A DNA stretch of 64,000 nt from Actinomyces dentalis DSM 19115 (GTDB taxonomy: Bacteria; Actinomycetota; Actinomycetes; Actinomycetales; Actinomycetaceae), in NCBI RefSeq assembly GCF_000429225.1, contig NZ_AUBL01000010.1, forward strand, positions 22,279 through 86,278. Direction: 5' to 3'. A model generated the notes under the pieces. It had not been told where the DNA came from. It worked only from the letters and a program-made list of their open reading frames with translations, and did no database searches. Position numbers and translations under genes: made by a program. Shown here in pieces: positions 55,762-63,253 of the stretch. Numbering within the stretch: position 1 is the first letter of the stretch; each line of letters starts with the position of its first letter.

Positions 55762-56676
55762 TCACTCCCGGTCCTTGCGCCTGCGCGCCCGGACCCAGGC
55801 GCGGCGCGCCCTGAACCCGGCGCGGCGGGCCCGGGCGCGGGCGCGGCGCATCTGGCGGTGGAACTCCCGGCGCTCGGCGCGCCCCCGCGGCCCCGGGCCG
55901 CACTCCGGCCCGTCGAAGGGCCCGGGCCCGCCGCAGGGTCCCGGTCCGCCGTCGAACGGCTCGGGTCTCCCGAAGGGCCCGGGCCCGCCGTCGAAAGGTC
56001 CCGGCTCGTCGCAGGGCTCCGGTCCGCCGTCGAACGGTTCGGGTCTTCCGAAGGGCCCGGGCCCGCCGAAGGGATGCTGTCCGAAGCCGCGCCCTCGCCC
56101 GCGCCCGCCGAAGGGTCCCGGTCCCGGCCTCCCGAAGGGCCCGGGCCCGAAGCCGTGCTCGCGCATGCGCATCATGGCCTCGAAGGGCTCGTCGCCCATG
56201 CGGCGGCGGGCCTCGGCCATCCACTCGTCGGGGTCCCCGTCGTCGTCGGCGCCGACCTGCTCCTCGAGAGCGGCGATGACCTTGTCGAGGAGGGCCGTGA
56301 GGGAGGCGACATCCTCATCGGTCAGGGAGTTCAGGTAGTCGGCGGCCTCGTCGCCGAGCTTGGCGCCGCGCCCGGCCTCGGTGAGGTGGACGAGCATGAC
56401 GCGCCGATCGGTCGGCGAGGGCCTGCGCTCGACGAGCCCGTCGGCCTGAAGCTTCTGGAGCAGCTCGTTGAGAGACTGCTGACGGATGTCGAGCAGATAG
56501 GCGAGTTCGCGGGTGGGGATGGGGCTGTGCATCTGGAGGGCGGCGAGCACGCGGCCGCGCCCCCGGGTGGTGTCCGCCAGCGGACCGCCGCCGCGGCGGC
56601 GGTCCATGTGATGGCGTCGCATGAGCCGGTGGAGGCGGTGGAGGCGTTCGTGAAGTTCTGTGCGGATCGTGTCCAT
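55762..56676 (-). CDS. MarR-family regulator with repetitive Gly/Pro/Phe tail
   Basis: 304 residues, twice the usual MarR length. Residues ~1-150 are a normal MarR winged helix (ALQMHSPIPTRELAYLLDIR, QQSLNELLQKLQADGLVERR, PSPTDRRVMLVHLTEAGRG). From ~175 a low-complexity tail begins. Units such as GGPGPFGRPEPFDGGP recur several times, then an Arg/Ala-rich basic end (RRARARARRAGFRARRA). The tail is encoded by near-identical DNA repeats at 55910-56130 and could vary by slippage. The start at 56676 has AGGAG seven bases upstream. The promoter region carries two palindromes likely bound by this regulator. Confidence 0.88.
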   Translation of the reverse strand: MDTIRTELHERLHRLHRLMRRHHMDRRRGGGPLADTTRGRGRVLAALQMHSPIPTRELAYLLDIRQQSLNELLQKLQADGLVERRPSPTDRRVMLVHLTEAGRGAKLGDEAADYLNSLTDEDVASLTALLDKVIAALEEQVGADDDGDPDEWMAEARRRMGDEPFEAMMRMREHGFGPGPFGRPGPGPFGGRGRGRGFGQHPFGGPGPFGRPEPFDGGPEPCDEPGPFDGGPGPFGRPEPFDGGPGPCGGPGPFDGPECGPGPRGRAERREFHRQMRRARARARRAGFRARRAWVRARRRKDRE

Positions 56677-56710
56677 GGTGATCTCCTGGTTCGTGAAGGG
56701 CACCTTTCTG

Positions 56711-56790
56711 ACCGGTACCTGTTGATCTTTGACGGAAGAGAATCTACAGGCACCCTTCGCAAGGGTCAAGCCACTTTAACAGGAACCTGT
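56711..56790 (-). promoter_or_regulatory. marR promoter with two palindromic operators
   Basis: On the minus strand TTGACC (56769-56764) and TAGATT (56746-56741) are 17 bp apart, a near-ideal promoter with start near 56735. Palindromes flank it: ACAGG-AA-CCTGT at 56779-56790 upstream and ACAGGTACCGGT at 56722-56711 downstream of the start. Two sites bracketing the promoter suggest autorepression by the MarR protein. Confidence 0.65.
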
Positions 56791-56911
56791 ATGCCTTGCA
56801 TCACATTTTGTTCGTCGTCCGCCGCTGAACCGTTGCCGCAACCACCCCCGCCCGCCCCATTCACCCCGCCGCGGGCGCGGGCGGGGCGCAGGCGGAGCGG
56901 TCCGGCAGCTC

Positions 56912-57042
56912 AAAAAGGTGGCCGGCGCATATCTTTCACCCTCCGCCCCGCACCCCTCCCGTCACGAAGTGGCGCAATGACGCCGTTCCCCGGATGCGCA
57001 GCGCCGCCGACGCACCCGAAAGTTATGCGCCGGCCACCTTTT
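56912..57042. repeat. palindromic dispersed element, family 1, copy 2
   Basis: A 131-bp copy of the element at 30573-30704, in the same orientation. Inverted ends at 56912-56937 and 57018-57042 match except for one base and one fewer T. The interior keeps GAAGTGGCGCAATGACGCC. Sequence outside the ends diverges between copies, which defines the element borders. Confidence 0.75.
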
Positions 57043-57211
57043 CCCGCCCTGTCTTCCCGCCCCGTCGACGCCCCGGACCGCGGCGGCGGGGGCCGCCGGT
57101 CGGGCGCTCCGGGTGCGGGCGCGCAGCATCGCCGCGGCCGGAGCCTCCACAGGGGTCGCGCGGCCCCATGAGGCGGAGAAGGCTCCCGCGGAGCCTGTTT
57201 GAGGCGGGAAA

Positions 57212-57333
57212 TGGCGCTCTGGGAGGATCGTTCGGGCCAGCACCCCGGATGCGCTCGGCGATTTCCGCATGATTCCGCGGTTGCGACGCCGATGTGGTGA
57301 GGTGCGGGGCGGAACGATCCTCCCAGAGCGCCA
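57212..57333. repeat. palindromic dispersed element, family 2, copy 2
   Basis: A 122-bp copy, inverted relative to 39126-39247, with perfect 22-bp ends at 57212-57233 and 57312-57333. It lies 169 bases from a family 1 element. Together with flanking sequence this fills most of the 56791-57841 gap, where I see no gene. Confidence 0.75.
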
Positions 57334-57559
57334 GAATCGGAATCCGATGGGGGTCGCCGAGCGCCCCGACGCGCCCGGGGTCGGTGGCGGAGCTCCGGCG
57401 CGCCCGCGAGGACCGACCCCGACGACCACCCGGCCAAGGACTCCACCGGACACGCCCGATGAGCCGCCAACCAACCCGCGCACCCGCTTGAACCGGCTTC
57501 ATCAGCGCTCCGGGCAGCACCGCCGATCGTCCCCGCCGACCGCTCCGCCGACCACAGGA

Positions 57560-57735
57560 GCGCGGACCCGCGTCTGCTGCGCCTCTTTCCGTCTACTACG
57601 CCCCTCCACCCTTCACTGTACGAGGAAAGAGAGCGTAGTGGAGGGCGAAGGGGCGCAGCAGACGGAAAGGAGCGCAGCCGAGGGTGAAGCGGGCGCAGCA
57701 GGAGGTGAAGCGGGCGCAGCAGAGAGCGAGGGGGC
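57560..57735. repeat. 19-21-nt tandem repeats with inverted copy
   Basis: Four head-to-tail units begin GCGCAGC: 57653 (then AGACGGAAAGGA), 57672 (then CGAGGGTGAAGCGG), 57693 (then AGGAGGTGAAGCGG) and 57714 (then AGAGAGCGAGGG). An inverted, partly matching copy around 57563-57620 (CTGCTGCGCCTCTTTCCGTC) could pair with the first units to form a long hairpin. It lies just before the recQ-type gene; a regulatory role is speculative. Confidence 0.55.
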
Positions 57736-57841
57736 GCGGCGGCGGGCAACCGGATGCATCGAATCGCATGTCGCTTCCGCCGGTCTCGCGCGTCTTTTCC
57801 ACCGGTTTCGGCGAAGGGGGCGGCGGGGCTAGCGTGACGGC

Positions 57842-60235
57842 ATGAGCCCGCAGCCCCCTGCCCCCGCCTGCCCGCCCGGGTCTCACGCCCATCCCGACGC
57901 CGCCCCGACCGGCCCCGCCTCCCCCATCCGCGAGCGCGCCGAGTCCGTCCTGCGCGCGCTGGTGGGGCGCGAGGACGCGGCGCTGCGCGAGGACCAGTGG
58001 CGCGCCATCGAGGCCCTGGTCGTCGGCCGGCGCCGGGCGCTGGTGGTTCAGCGCACCGGCTGGGGCAAGTCCGCCGTCTACCTCGTGGCCACCGTCCTGC
58101 TGCGCGAGGGCTGGGGCCCGCGGGTCGACGGCGCCCCGACCCCCTCCCCCGGCTCGCGCGCCGGCGCCGGGGCGAGCGTCATCATCTCCCCGCTGCTGGC
58201 CCTCATGCGCGACCAGGTCGCCGCCGCCCGGCGCGCCGGCATCAACGCCGTCACCATCAACTCGGCCAACGCCGCCCAGTGGGACGAGATCGAGGCGCAG
58301 GTGCGCGCCGGGGACGTCGACGTCCTGCTGGTGTCCCCCGAGCGCCTCAACAACCCGGTCTTCCGCGACGAGGTCCTGCCCCACCTGGCGGCCGGCGCCG
58401 GGCTCGTCGTCGTCGACGAGGCGCACTGCATCTCCGACTGGGGGCACGACTTCCGCCCCGACTACCGGCGCATCCGCACCCTGCTCGCCGAGCTGCCCCC
58501 GCGCACGCCCGTCCTGGCCACCACCGCCACGGCGAACCAGCGGGTGACCGACGACGTGGCCGAGCAGCTGGCCGGGGGCGCCCCGGGCGAGCGGGCCCCC
58601 GAGGTCCTCGTCCTGCGCGGCACCCTGGAGCGCGACTCGCTCCACCTGGGCGCCCTCCTCCTGCCCGACGCGGCGACCCGCCTGGCCTGGCTGACCGACT
58701 ACCTGCGCGCCACGGCGGGCTCGGGCATCGTCTACTGCCTCACCGTGCGCGCCGCACTCGAGGTCGCCCAGCGCCTGCGCGAGGCCGGGCTCGACGTGGC
58801 CGCCTACACGAGCCGGACGGAGGCGGCCGAGCGCGAGGGGCTGGAGGAGGACCTCAAGGCCAACCGGGTCAAGGCGCTGGTGGCGACCAGTGCGCTGGGC
58901 ATGGGCTTCGACAAGCCCGACCTGGCCTTCGTCGTCCACGTCGGCGCGCCGAACTCGCCGGTGGCCTACTACCAGCAGGTGGGGCGGGCCGGCCGCGGCG
59001 TGGAGCGGGCCGAGGTGGTGCTGCTGCCCGGGGCGGAGGACCGGGCCATCTGGGACTGGTTCGGCTCCCAGGGCTTCCCGCCCGAGGACGAGGTCCGCGC
59101 GGTCCTGGACGCGCTGGCGGCGGCGCGGGCGGACGGCGAGGGGGTCTTGAGCACCTCGGTGCTGGAGACGGCCACGCACCTGCGGCGCGGGCGCCTGGAG
59201 TCGATGCTCAAGGTCCTCGACGTCGACGGCGCGGTGCGCCGCGTGCGCGGGGGCTGGCGGACCACCGGCCGGCCCTGGGTCTACGACGCCGAGCGATACG
59301 CGCGCGTGGAGGCGGCCCGGGCCGACGAGCAGGGCCTCATGCTCGCCTACGAGCACCTTTCGGCGCCGCAGTGCCGCATGGCCTTCCTGCGCGGGGTCCT
59401 GGACGACCCGGACCTGGAGCCCGCGTGGCGCTGCGGGTCCTGCGACCTGTGCGGGGGCCTGGACCTGAGCCCGACGGCGAGCCGGGAGGAGGTGGCGGCC
59501 GCCCGGAGGTCCCTGGACCGCGTCGGCGTCGTCGTCGAGCCGCGCAGGCAGTGGCCCGCCGGCATGGGGCGGTTGGGTCTGGGGGACCTTCGGGGGCGGA
59601 TCGCCCAGGCCGAGCGGCCCGGGCCCGGCATGGCGGTGGGGCGATTGGACGGCCTGGGCGTGTCCGGGCCGCTGCGCGAGCTGGTCGGCGCGCAGGGCGA
59701 CGGCGAGGTGCCCCTCGCCCTGCGGGACGCGGTGGTGGAGGTCGCCGGCCGGCTCGGGGCCGATATCGCGGGCGGGTCGGAGCCGGGCGGCGCCGGGGGC
59801 GGGGCGCCCGCCGAACCGGGCGGCGGCCCCGGGCCCGGGGCGCCCGCCGGAGCCGGGTCCGGAGCCGACGGCGGGACGGGCGCCGGGGCGGGCGGGCTCG
59901 CCGTCGTCATTATCGAATCGCGCCGGCGTCCGCGGCTGGTGCGCCAGCTGGGCCGCGCCGTCGCCCGCACCCTGTCGGCCGCGCCGCTGGGGATCGTGGG
60001 GGCGCGGGGCGAGCCGGGGCGCCACGACGTGGGCTCCGCCTTCCGCCTGGCGGAGGTCGCCCGGTCCCTGACGCTGGAGTCCTGGTCGCCGGACGCCCTG
60101 GCGCGCCTGCGGGGCGCGCGGGTGGTGCTCGTCGACGACTGGACGGACTCGGGCTGGACCCTGGCGGTGGCCGGCAGGCTCCTGCTGCGGGCGGGGGCCG
60201 CGGACGTGCGCCCCTTCGTCCTGGCCCAGCGCTGA
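57842..60235 (+). CDS. RecQ-family DNA helicase fused to a phosphoribosyltransferase-like domain
   Basis: 797 residues. Helicase domain: motif I RTGWGKSAVYLVATVLL (lysine ~76), motif II VVDEAHCISDWGHDFRPDYR (DEAH ~192), and motifs V-VI including ALGMGFDKPDLAFVVH and YYQQVGRAGRGVERAEV. A RecQ zinc-binding cluster follows (CRMAFLRGVLDDPD, then RCGSCDLCGG). After a Gly/Pro/Ala-rich linker (~650-680), the C-terminus has a PRPP-loop-like VVLVDDWTDSGWTLAVAGRLL (~760-780), as in ComF-type phosphoribosyltransferases. The fusion is known in actinobacterial RecQ proteins; its purpose is not. The ATG at 57842 has only a weak ribosome site. Confidence 0.88.
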   Translation: MSPQPPAPACPPGSHAHPDAAPTGPASPIRERAESVLRALVGREDAALREDQWRAIEALVVGRRRALVVQRTGWGKSAVYLVATVLLREGWGPRVDGAPTPSPGSRAGAGASVIISPLLALMRDQVAAARRAGINAVTINSANAAQWDEIEAQVRAGDVDVLLVSPERLNNPVFRDEVLPHLAAGAGLVVVDEAHCISDWGHDFRPDYRRIRTLLAELPPRTPVLATTATANQRVTDDVAEQLAGGAPGERAPEVLVLRGTLERDSLHLGALLLPDAATRLAWLTDYLRATAGSGIVYCLTVRAALEVAQRLREAGLDVAAYTSRTEAAEREGLEEDLKANRVKALVATSALGMGFDKPDLAFVVHVGAPNSPVAYYQQVGRAGRGVERAEVVLLPGAEDRAIWDWFGSQGFPPEDEVRAVLDALAAARADGEGVLSTSVLETATHLRRGRLESMLKVLDVDGAVRRVRGGWRTTGRPWVYDAERYARVEAARADEQGLMLAYEHLSAPQCRMAFLRGVLDDPDLEPAWRCGSCDLCGGLDLSPTASREEVAAARRSLDRVGVVVEPRRQWPAGMGRLGLGDLRGRIAQAERPGPGMAVGRLDGLGVSGPLRELVGAQGDGEVPLALRDAVVEVAGRLGADIAGGSEPGGAGGGAPAEPGGGPGPGAPAGAGSGADGGTGAGAGGLAVVIIESRRRPRLVRQLGRAVARTLSAAPLGIVGARGEPGRHDVGSAFRLAEVARSLTLESWSPDALARLRGARVVLVDDWTDSGWTLAVAGRLLLRAGAADVRPFVLAQR

Positions 60236-60283
60236 GGCCCGGCGCGCGCCCGGACCGCCCCGACCGGGCCCTGCGGCCCGCCC

Positions 60284-60420
60284 GCCGGCCCGCCCCCGCG
60301 TACGGCGTCCCCCGGAGGCGGACGTGGCGCTGCGGTAGGCGGGTCGCCGGCCCGCTCCCGCGTACGGCGTCCCGGGGCGGCCCGGTTCTCCAAGGTCCCG
60401 CCGCCGGGCCGATCCCGCGT
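60284..60420. repeat. 28-nt direct repeat, 62-nt period, before corA
   Basis: A 28-nt segment at 60284-60311 (starting GCCGGCCCGCCCCCGCGT, ending ACGGCGTCCC) recurs at 60346-60373 with one change, and a degenerate third trace lies at 60403-60420. The period of 62 nt resembles that of the repeats at 29.9-30.9 kb. It occupies the gap between the recQ-type gene and corA. Confidence 0.55.
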
Positions 60421-60435
60421 GGGAGGATGCTGGTC

Positions 60436-61428
60436 ATGGCCGTCTCCTTCCGCACCCTCGCCTGGCGCGACGGCGTCCCCGCCGACGCCCCCGCCGACAT
60501 CCACGGCATCAAGGACGCCCTGGCCGACCCCGACCTGCTCCTGTGGGCGGACATCGTCAAACCGACCCGCCAGGACCTGATCCTGCTGGCCGAGGAGCTG
60601 GGGGTGGGCCGCAACGCCCTGGAGGACGCCGTCGCCCCCTACGAGAGGCCCAAGGCCTCCCAGGAGGACGGCTACCAGTACTTCGTCACCTACGCCACGC
60701 TGCCCGGCTTCGCCTCCACCGCGGACGACGAGGACGACCAGCTCAGCCGTGTGGCGGGCTTCGCCTTCCCCGGCGGCCTCATCACGGTCAGGCGCACCGG
60801 CGCCCTCGACATGGAGCCCGTCGTGCGCCGGTGGCACAACGACCGCCGGCTCCTGCGCCTGGGCGCCCCGGCCCTCGTCCACGGCCTGCTCGACGTCGTC
60901 GTCGACGGCTACTTCGAGACCGTCCAGGAGCTCGACGACGCCATCGAGGAGCTGGAGGACGACCTGTTCTCCTCCCCCGCCTCCCACTCCCAGGAGTTCC
61001 AGCGCCGCGCCTACGACGTGCGCACCAAGCTGGTGACGCTGCGGCGCATCGTGCTGCCCATGCGGGAGGTCGTCTCCGTGGTGTGGCGCCACCGCGAGGA
61101 CTCGATCCGCGAGCTCGACGCCTTCTACGCCGACCTGACCGACCACGTGCTGCGGGCCGCGGAGTGGACCGAGTCCCTGCGGGACATGATCGGCACGGTC
61201 TTCGAGACCCACCTGTCCCTCCAGGACCAGCGCCTCAACAACGTCATGAAGAAGCTCGCCGGGTGGGCGGCGGTCATCTCGGTGCCCACGCTGGTGACGG
61301 GATGGTTCGGCATCAACGTGCCCTACCCGGGCGCAGGCCAGCCCTCGGGGCTGATCTCCGCCGCGGTCATGGTGGCCGTGCCGACCGTCATCGTCTACAT
61401 CATCATGCGCCGCAACGACTGGATCTGA
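60436..61428 (+). CDS. CorA-family divalent metal transporter
   Basis: A 330-residue magnesium/cobalt/zinc channel subunit. A large cytoplasmic alpha/beta domain with long helices (DAIEELEDDLFSSPASHSQE, then LRRIVLPMREVVSVVWRHRE) leads to two C-terminal membrane helices. The signature that ends helix 1 is usually YGMN; here it reads GWFGINVPYPG, with Ile in place of Met. The start at 60436 has GGGAGG nine bases upstream; an ATG three codons earlier is possible. The huge open frame reaching back to 57997 is the shadow of the helicase gene. Confidence 0.9.
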   Translation: MAVSFRTLAWRDGVPADAPADIHGIKDALADPDLLLWADIVKPTRQDLILLAEELGVGRNALEDAVAPYERPKASQEDGYQYFVTYATLPGFASTADDEDDQLSRVAGFAFPGGLITVRRTGALDMEPVVRRWHNDRRLLRLGAPALVHGLLDVVVDGYFETVQELDDAIEELEDDLFSSPASHSQEFQRRAYDVRTKLVTLRRIVLPMREVVSVVWRHREDSIRELDAFYADLTDHVLRAAEWTESLRDMIGTVFETHLSLQDQRLNNVMKKLAGWAAVISVPTLVTGWFGINVPYPGAGQPSGLISAAVMVAVPTVIVYIIMRRNDWI

Positions 61429-61464
61429 GGCGGGCCGGGGCCGGCTCTGCGCGGCGCCGGCCCG

Positions 61465-61701
61465 TCACGCCGAGCGCAGGTAGTGGATGAGCGCCCGCTC
61501 GATAATGACGTCGGCGGTGGTGCACTCGGCCCGCGCCCGCCGGTTGATCTCCTCGTCGAACCTGCTGAGGACAGCGGGCGCATGGGGATTGGGCACCCGG
61601 ATCATCCCCCCGGCGCCGAGGGCCTCGTGCACCGCCGCGACGATCGCATCGACGTCCCCGTCGGGCGGCCCCTCGACGACGACGGGCGCCTCGGTCCTCA
61701 T
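61465..61701 (-). CDS. small hypothetical protein
   Basis: 78 residues. An acidic N-terminus (VVVEGPPDGDVDAIVAAVHEAL) is followed by IRVPNPHAPAVLSRFDEEIN and a helical end (TTADVIIERALIHYLRSA) that recalls ribbon-helix-helix DNA-binding proteins, though no strong match is claimed. The ATG at 61701 has GGGGGAG about seven bases upstream. It lies 34 bases after the glycosidase-like lipoprotein gene, same direction, and convergent with corA. Confidence 0.6.
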   Translation of the reverse strand: MRTEAPVVVEGPPDGDVDAIVAAVHEALGAGGMIRVPNPHAPAVLSRFDEEINRRARAECTTADVIIERALIHYLRSA

Positions 61702-61735
61702 GACGACTCCCCCTCCCACAAGATCTTTCGCCGCC

Positions 61736-63244
61736 TCACCCGCTCCCCCGCGCGCGGGCGGCCACCTCGGCCAGGGTGCCGGAGACGGGGCCGCCCCGGG
61801 CCCCCGGCGCCTCGTCCTGGAGGTAGTACCACCAGAAGGGGGCGCCCCAGGCCCCCTCGCGCCCCAGCGCCGCGGCGGTGACGTGCTCGGCGACGGCGGT
61901 GCGCGCCGCCGCCGCGTCCTGGGCCGAACCGAACCACCAGGGCCCGTCGTCCAGGTCCTCCGCCCCGTAGCCGAGCTCGCTGACCGCCAGGCGCCGTCCG
62001 GGCAGGGCGGCGCCGAGGGCCTCGAGCACCCGGTCGGCGGCGGTCCCCAGCGGATGCCACTGCGGGTAGACGGACAGTCCGACGACGTCGGTCAGCCCCA
62101 CCAGCTCCTCGCTCAGATTGTCCCCCACCCAGGTCAGCAGGGAGTGCTCGGCGTCGTCCTGGCCCAGCTGGTAGTACAGCGTGAGCAGCCGCGGGGCGCC
62201 GGCGGTGGCGGGGTCGTCGCGCAGGGCGCGGGCGGCCCGCACGGTCCGCTCCACGGCCCGGTCCCCGGTCCACGACCCGCCGAGCTCATTGCCCGTCTCC
62301 CAGGCCCCGGCCCCGCCGAGCCCGGCGATCAGGGCGGCCAGGCGCGCGTCGAAGTCGTCGTCGGAGCCCTCGTCCAGCGCCTGGGAGTCGCAGACCTGGA
62401 CGACGGCGAGCACGCCGGCCCCCCGCAGGCGGTCCAGGGCCCCCCGCCACTGCCGCATGAGCCCGTCGTCCAGCGGGTCCTCAACGACCAGGCGCGCCCC
62501 CGCCCCGCCCGGCCCCGCCAGGGCGGCGATCCGCTCCACCTCGGCCTCATCGGGGGGCCGGGTAAGGGTCACGCCGATGAGGGCGTCGGAGGGCGCCAGC
62601 GCGGCGCACGCCCCGTCCAGGGCGAGCTGGGCGGAGGCGGCGGCCTCCAGGGCGAGCGCCCCGGCGCGCGCCCGGGCCGGTCCGGCCGCCTCGGCCGTGC
62701 AGGCCTCCAGCGCCGCCCCGGTCTTCTGGCGCAGGTCGCGCACCGCCGCGGCGGCGTCCGGGTCGGCCGCCTCCAGCGGGCCCAGGCGCCGGTCCTGGCG
62801 CTCGTGGAGGGAGCGGGCGGCCAGCTCGGCCAGGGCGTGACGGCCCGGCCCGGGGATGTCGGCGACCAGTGCGGAGTAGCCGTGGGAGGTGGGCCACGAC
62901 AGGGTCAGGGCGCAGGCGCGCCCGGCGGGCACCCGCAGTTGGCAGGTGGCCTCCTCCGACTCCTCCAGGGGGGCGTGGGTCACCACCCGCAGGGTGTCGG
63001 CGTCGAGCAGCTGGTCGTCCCACCCGTCCTCCCCGGCCCCGTTGGACTGGATCTGCCGCAGCCCGTCCAGGTCGAGCGGGGCGCCGTCGTCGTCGGCGAC
63101 GTCGAGGAGGACCAGATCCCCCTCCCGGGGGGAGGGATCCGGCCCGTCGGAGCAGCCGGCCAGGGCGAGTCCGCCCAGCGCGAGCCCGCCCAGCCGCAGC
63201 GCGTCCCTGCGGGCCACCGACGCCCGACCGGGGCCGAGGCGCAC
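61736..63244 (-). CDS. lipoprotein with glycoside-hydrolase-like TIM barrel
   Basis: 502 residues with a signal sequence (RRDALRLGGLALGGLALAGC, lipobox LAGC, Cys ~31). The mature region has TIM-barrel-like strand endings of clan A glycosidases: WETGNELGGSWTGD, with the Asn-Glu pair of an acid/base catalyst, and later RRLAVSELGYGAEDL, where the Ser-Glu could be the nucleophile. TLYYQLGQDDAEHSLLTW and VVGLSVYPQWHPL fit the same fold. The substrate is unknown. It lies nine bases after hisD in the same direction, so it may be cotranscribed with it, an odd neighbour for a histidine gene. Confidence 0.75.
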   Translation of the reverse strand: MRLGPGRASVARRDALRLGGLALGGLALAGCSDGPDPSPREGDLVLLDVADDDGAPLDLDGLRQIQSNGAGEDGWDDQLLDADTLRVVTHAPLEESEEATCQLRVPAGRACALTLSWPTSHGYSALVADIPGPGRHALAELAARSLHERQDRRLGPLEAADPDAAAAVRDLRQKTGAALEACTAEAAGPARARAGALALEAAASAQLALDGACAALAPSDALIGVTLTRPPDEAEVERIAALAGPGGAGARLVVEDPLDDGLMRQWRGALDRLRGAGVLAVVQVCDSQALDEGSDDDFDARLAALIAGLGGAGAWETGNELGGSWTGDRAVERTVRAARALRDDPATAGAPRLLTLYYQLGQDDAEHSLLTWVGDNLSEELVGLTDVVGLSVYPQWHPLGTAADRVLEALGAALPGRRLAVSELGYGAEDLDDGPWWFGSAQDAAAARTAVAEHVTAAALGREGAWGAPFWWYYLQDEAPGARGGPVSGTLAEVAARARGSG

Positions 63245-63253
63245 GCGCGCCCC

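Noticed and set aside
57997-61428. 1143-codon frame joining the helicase region to corA
   Set aside because: Only the last 330 codons are CorA. The upstream part is the helicase gene read in the wrong frame.
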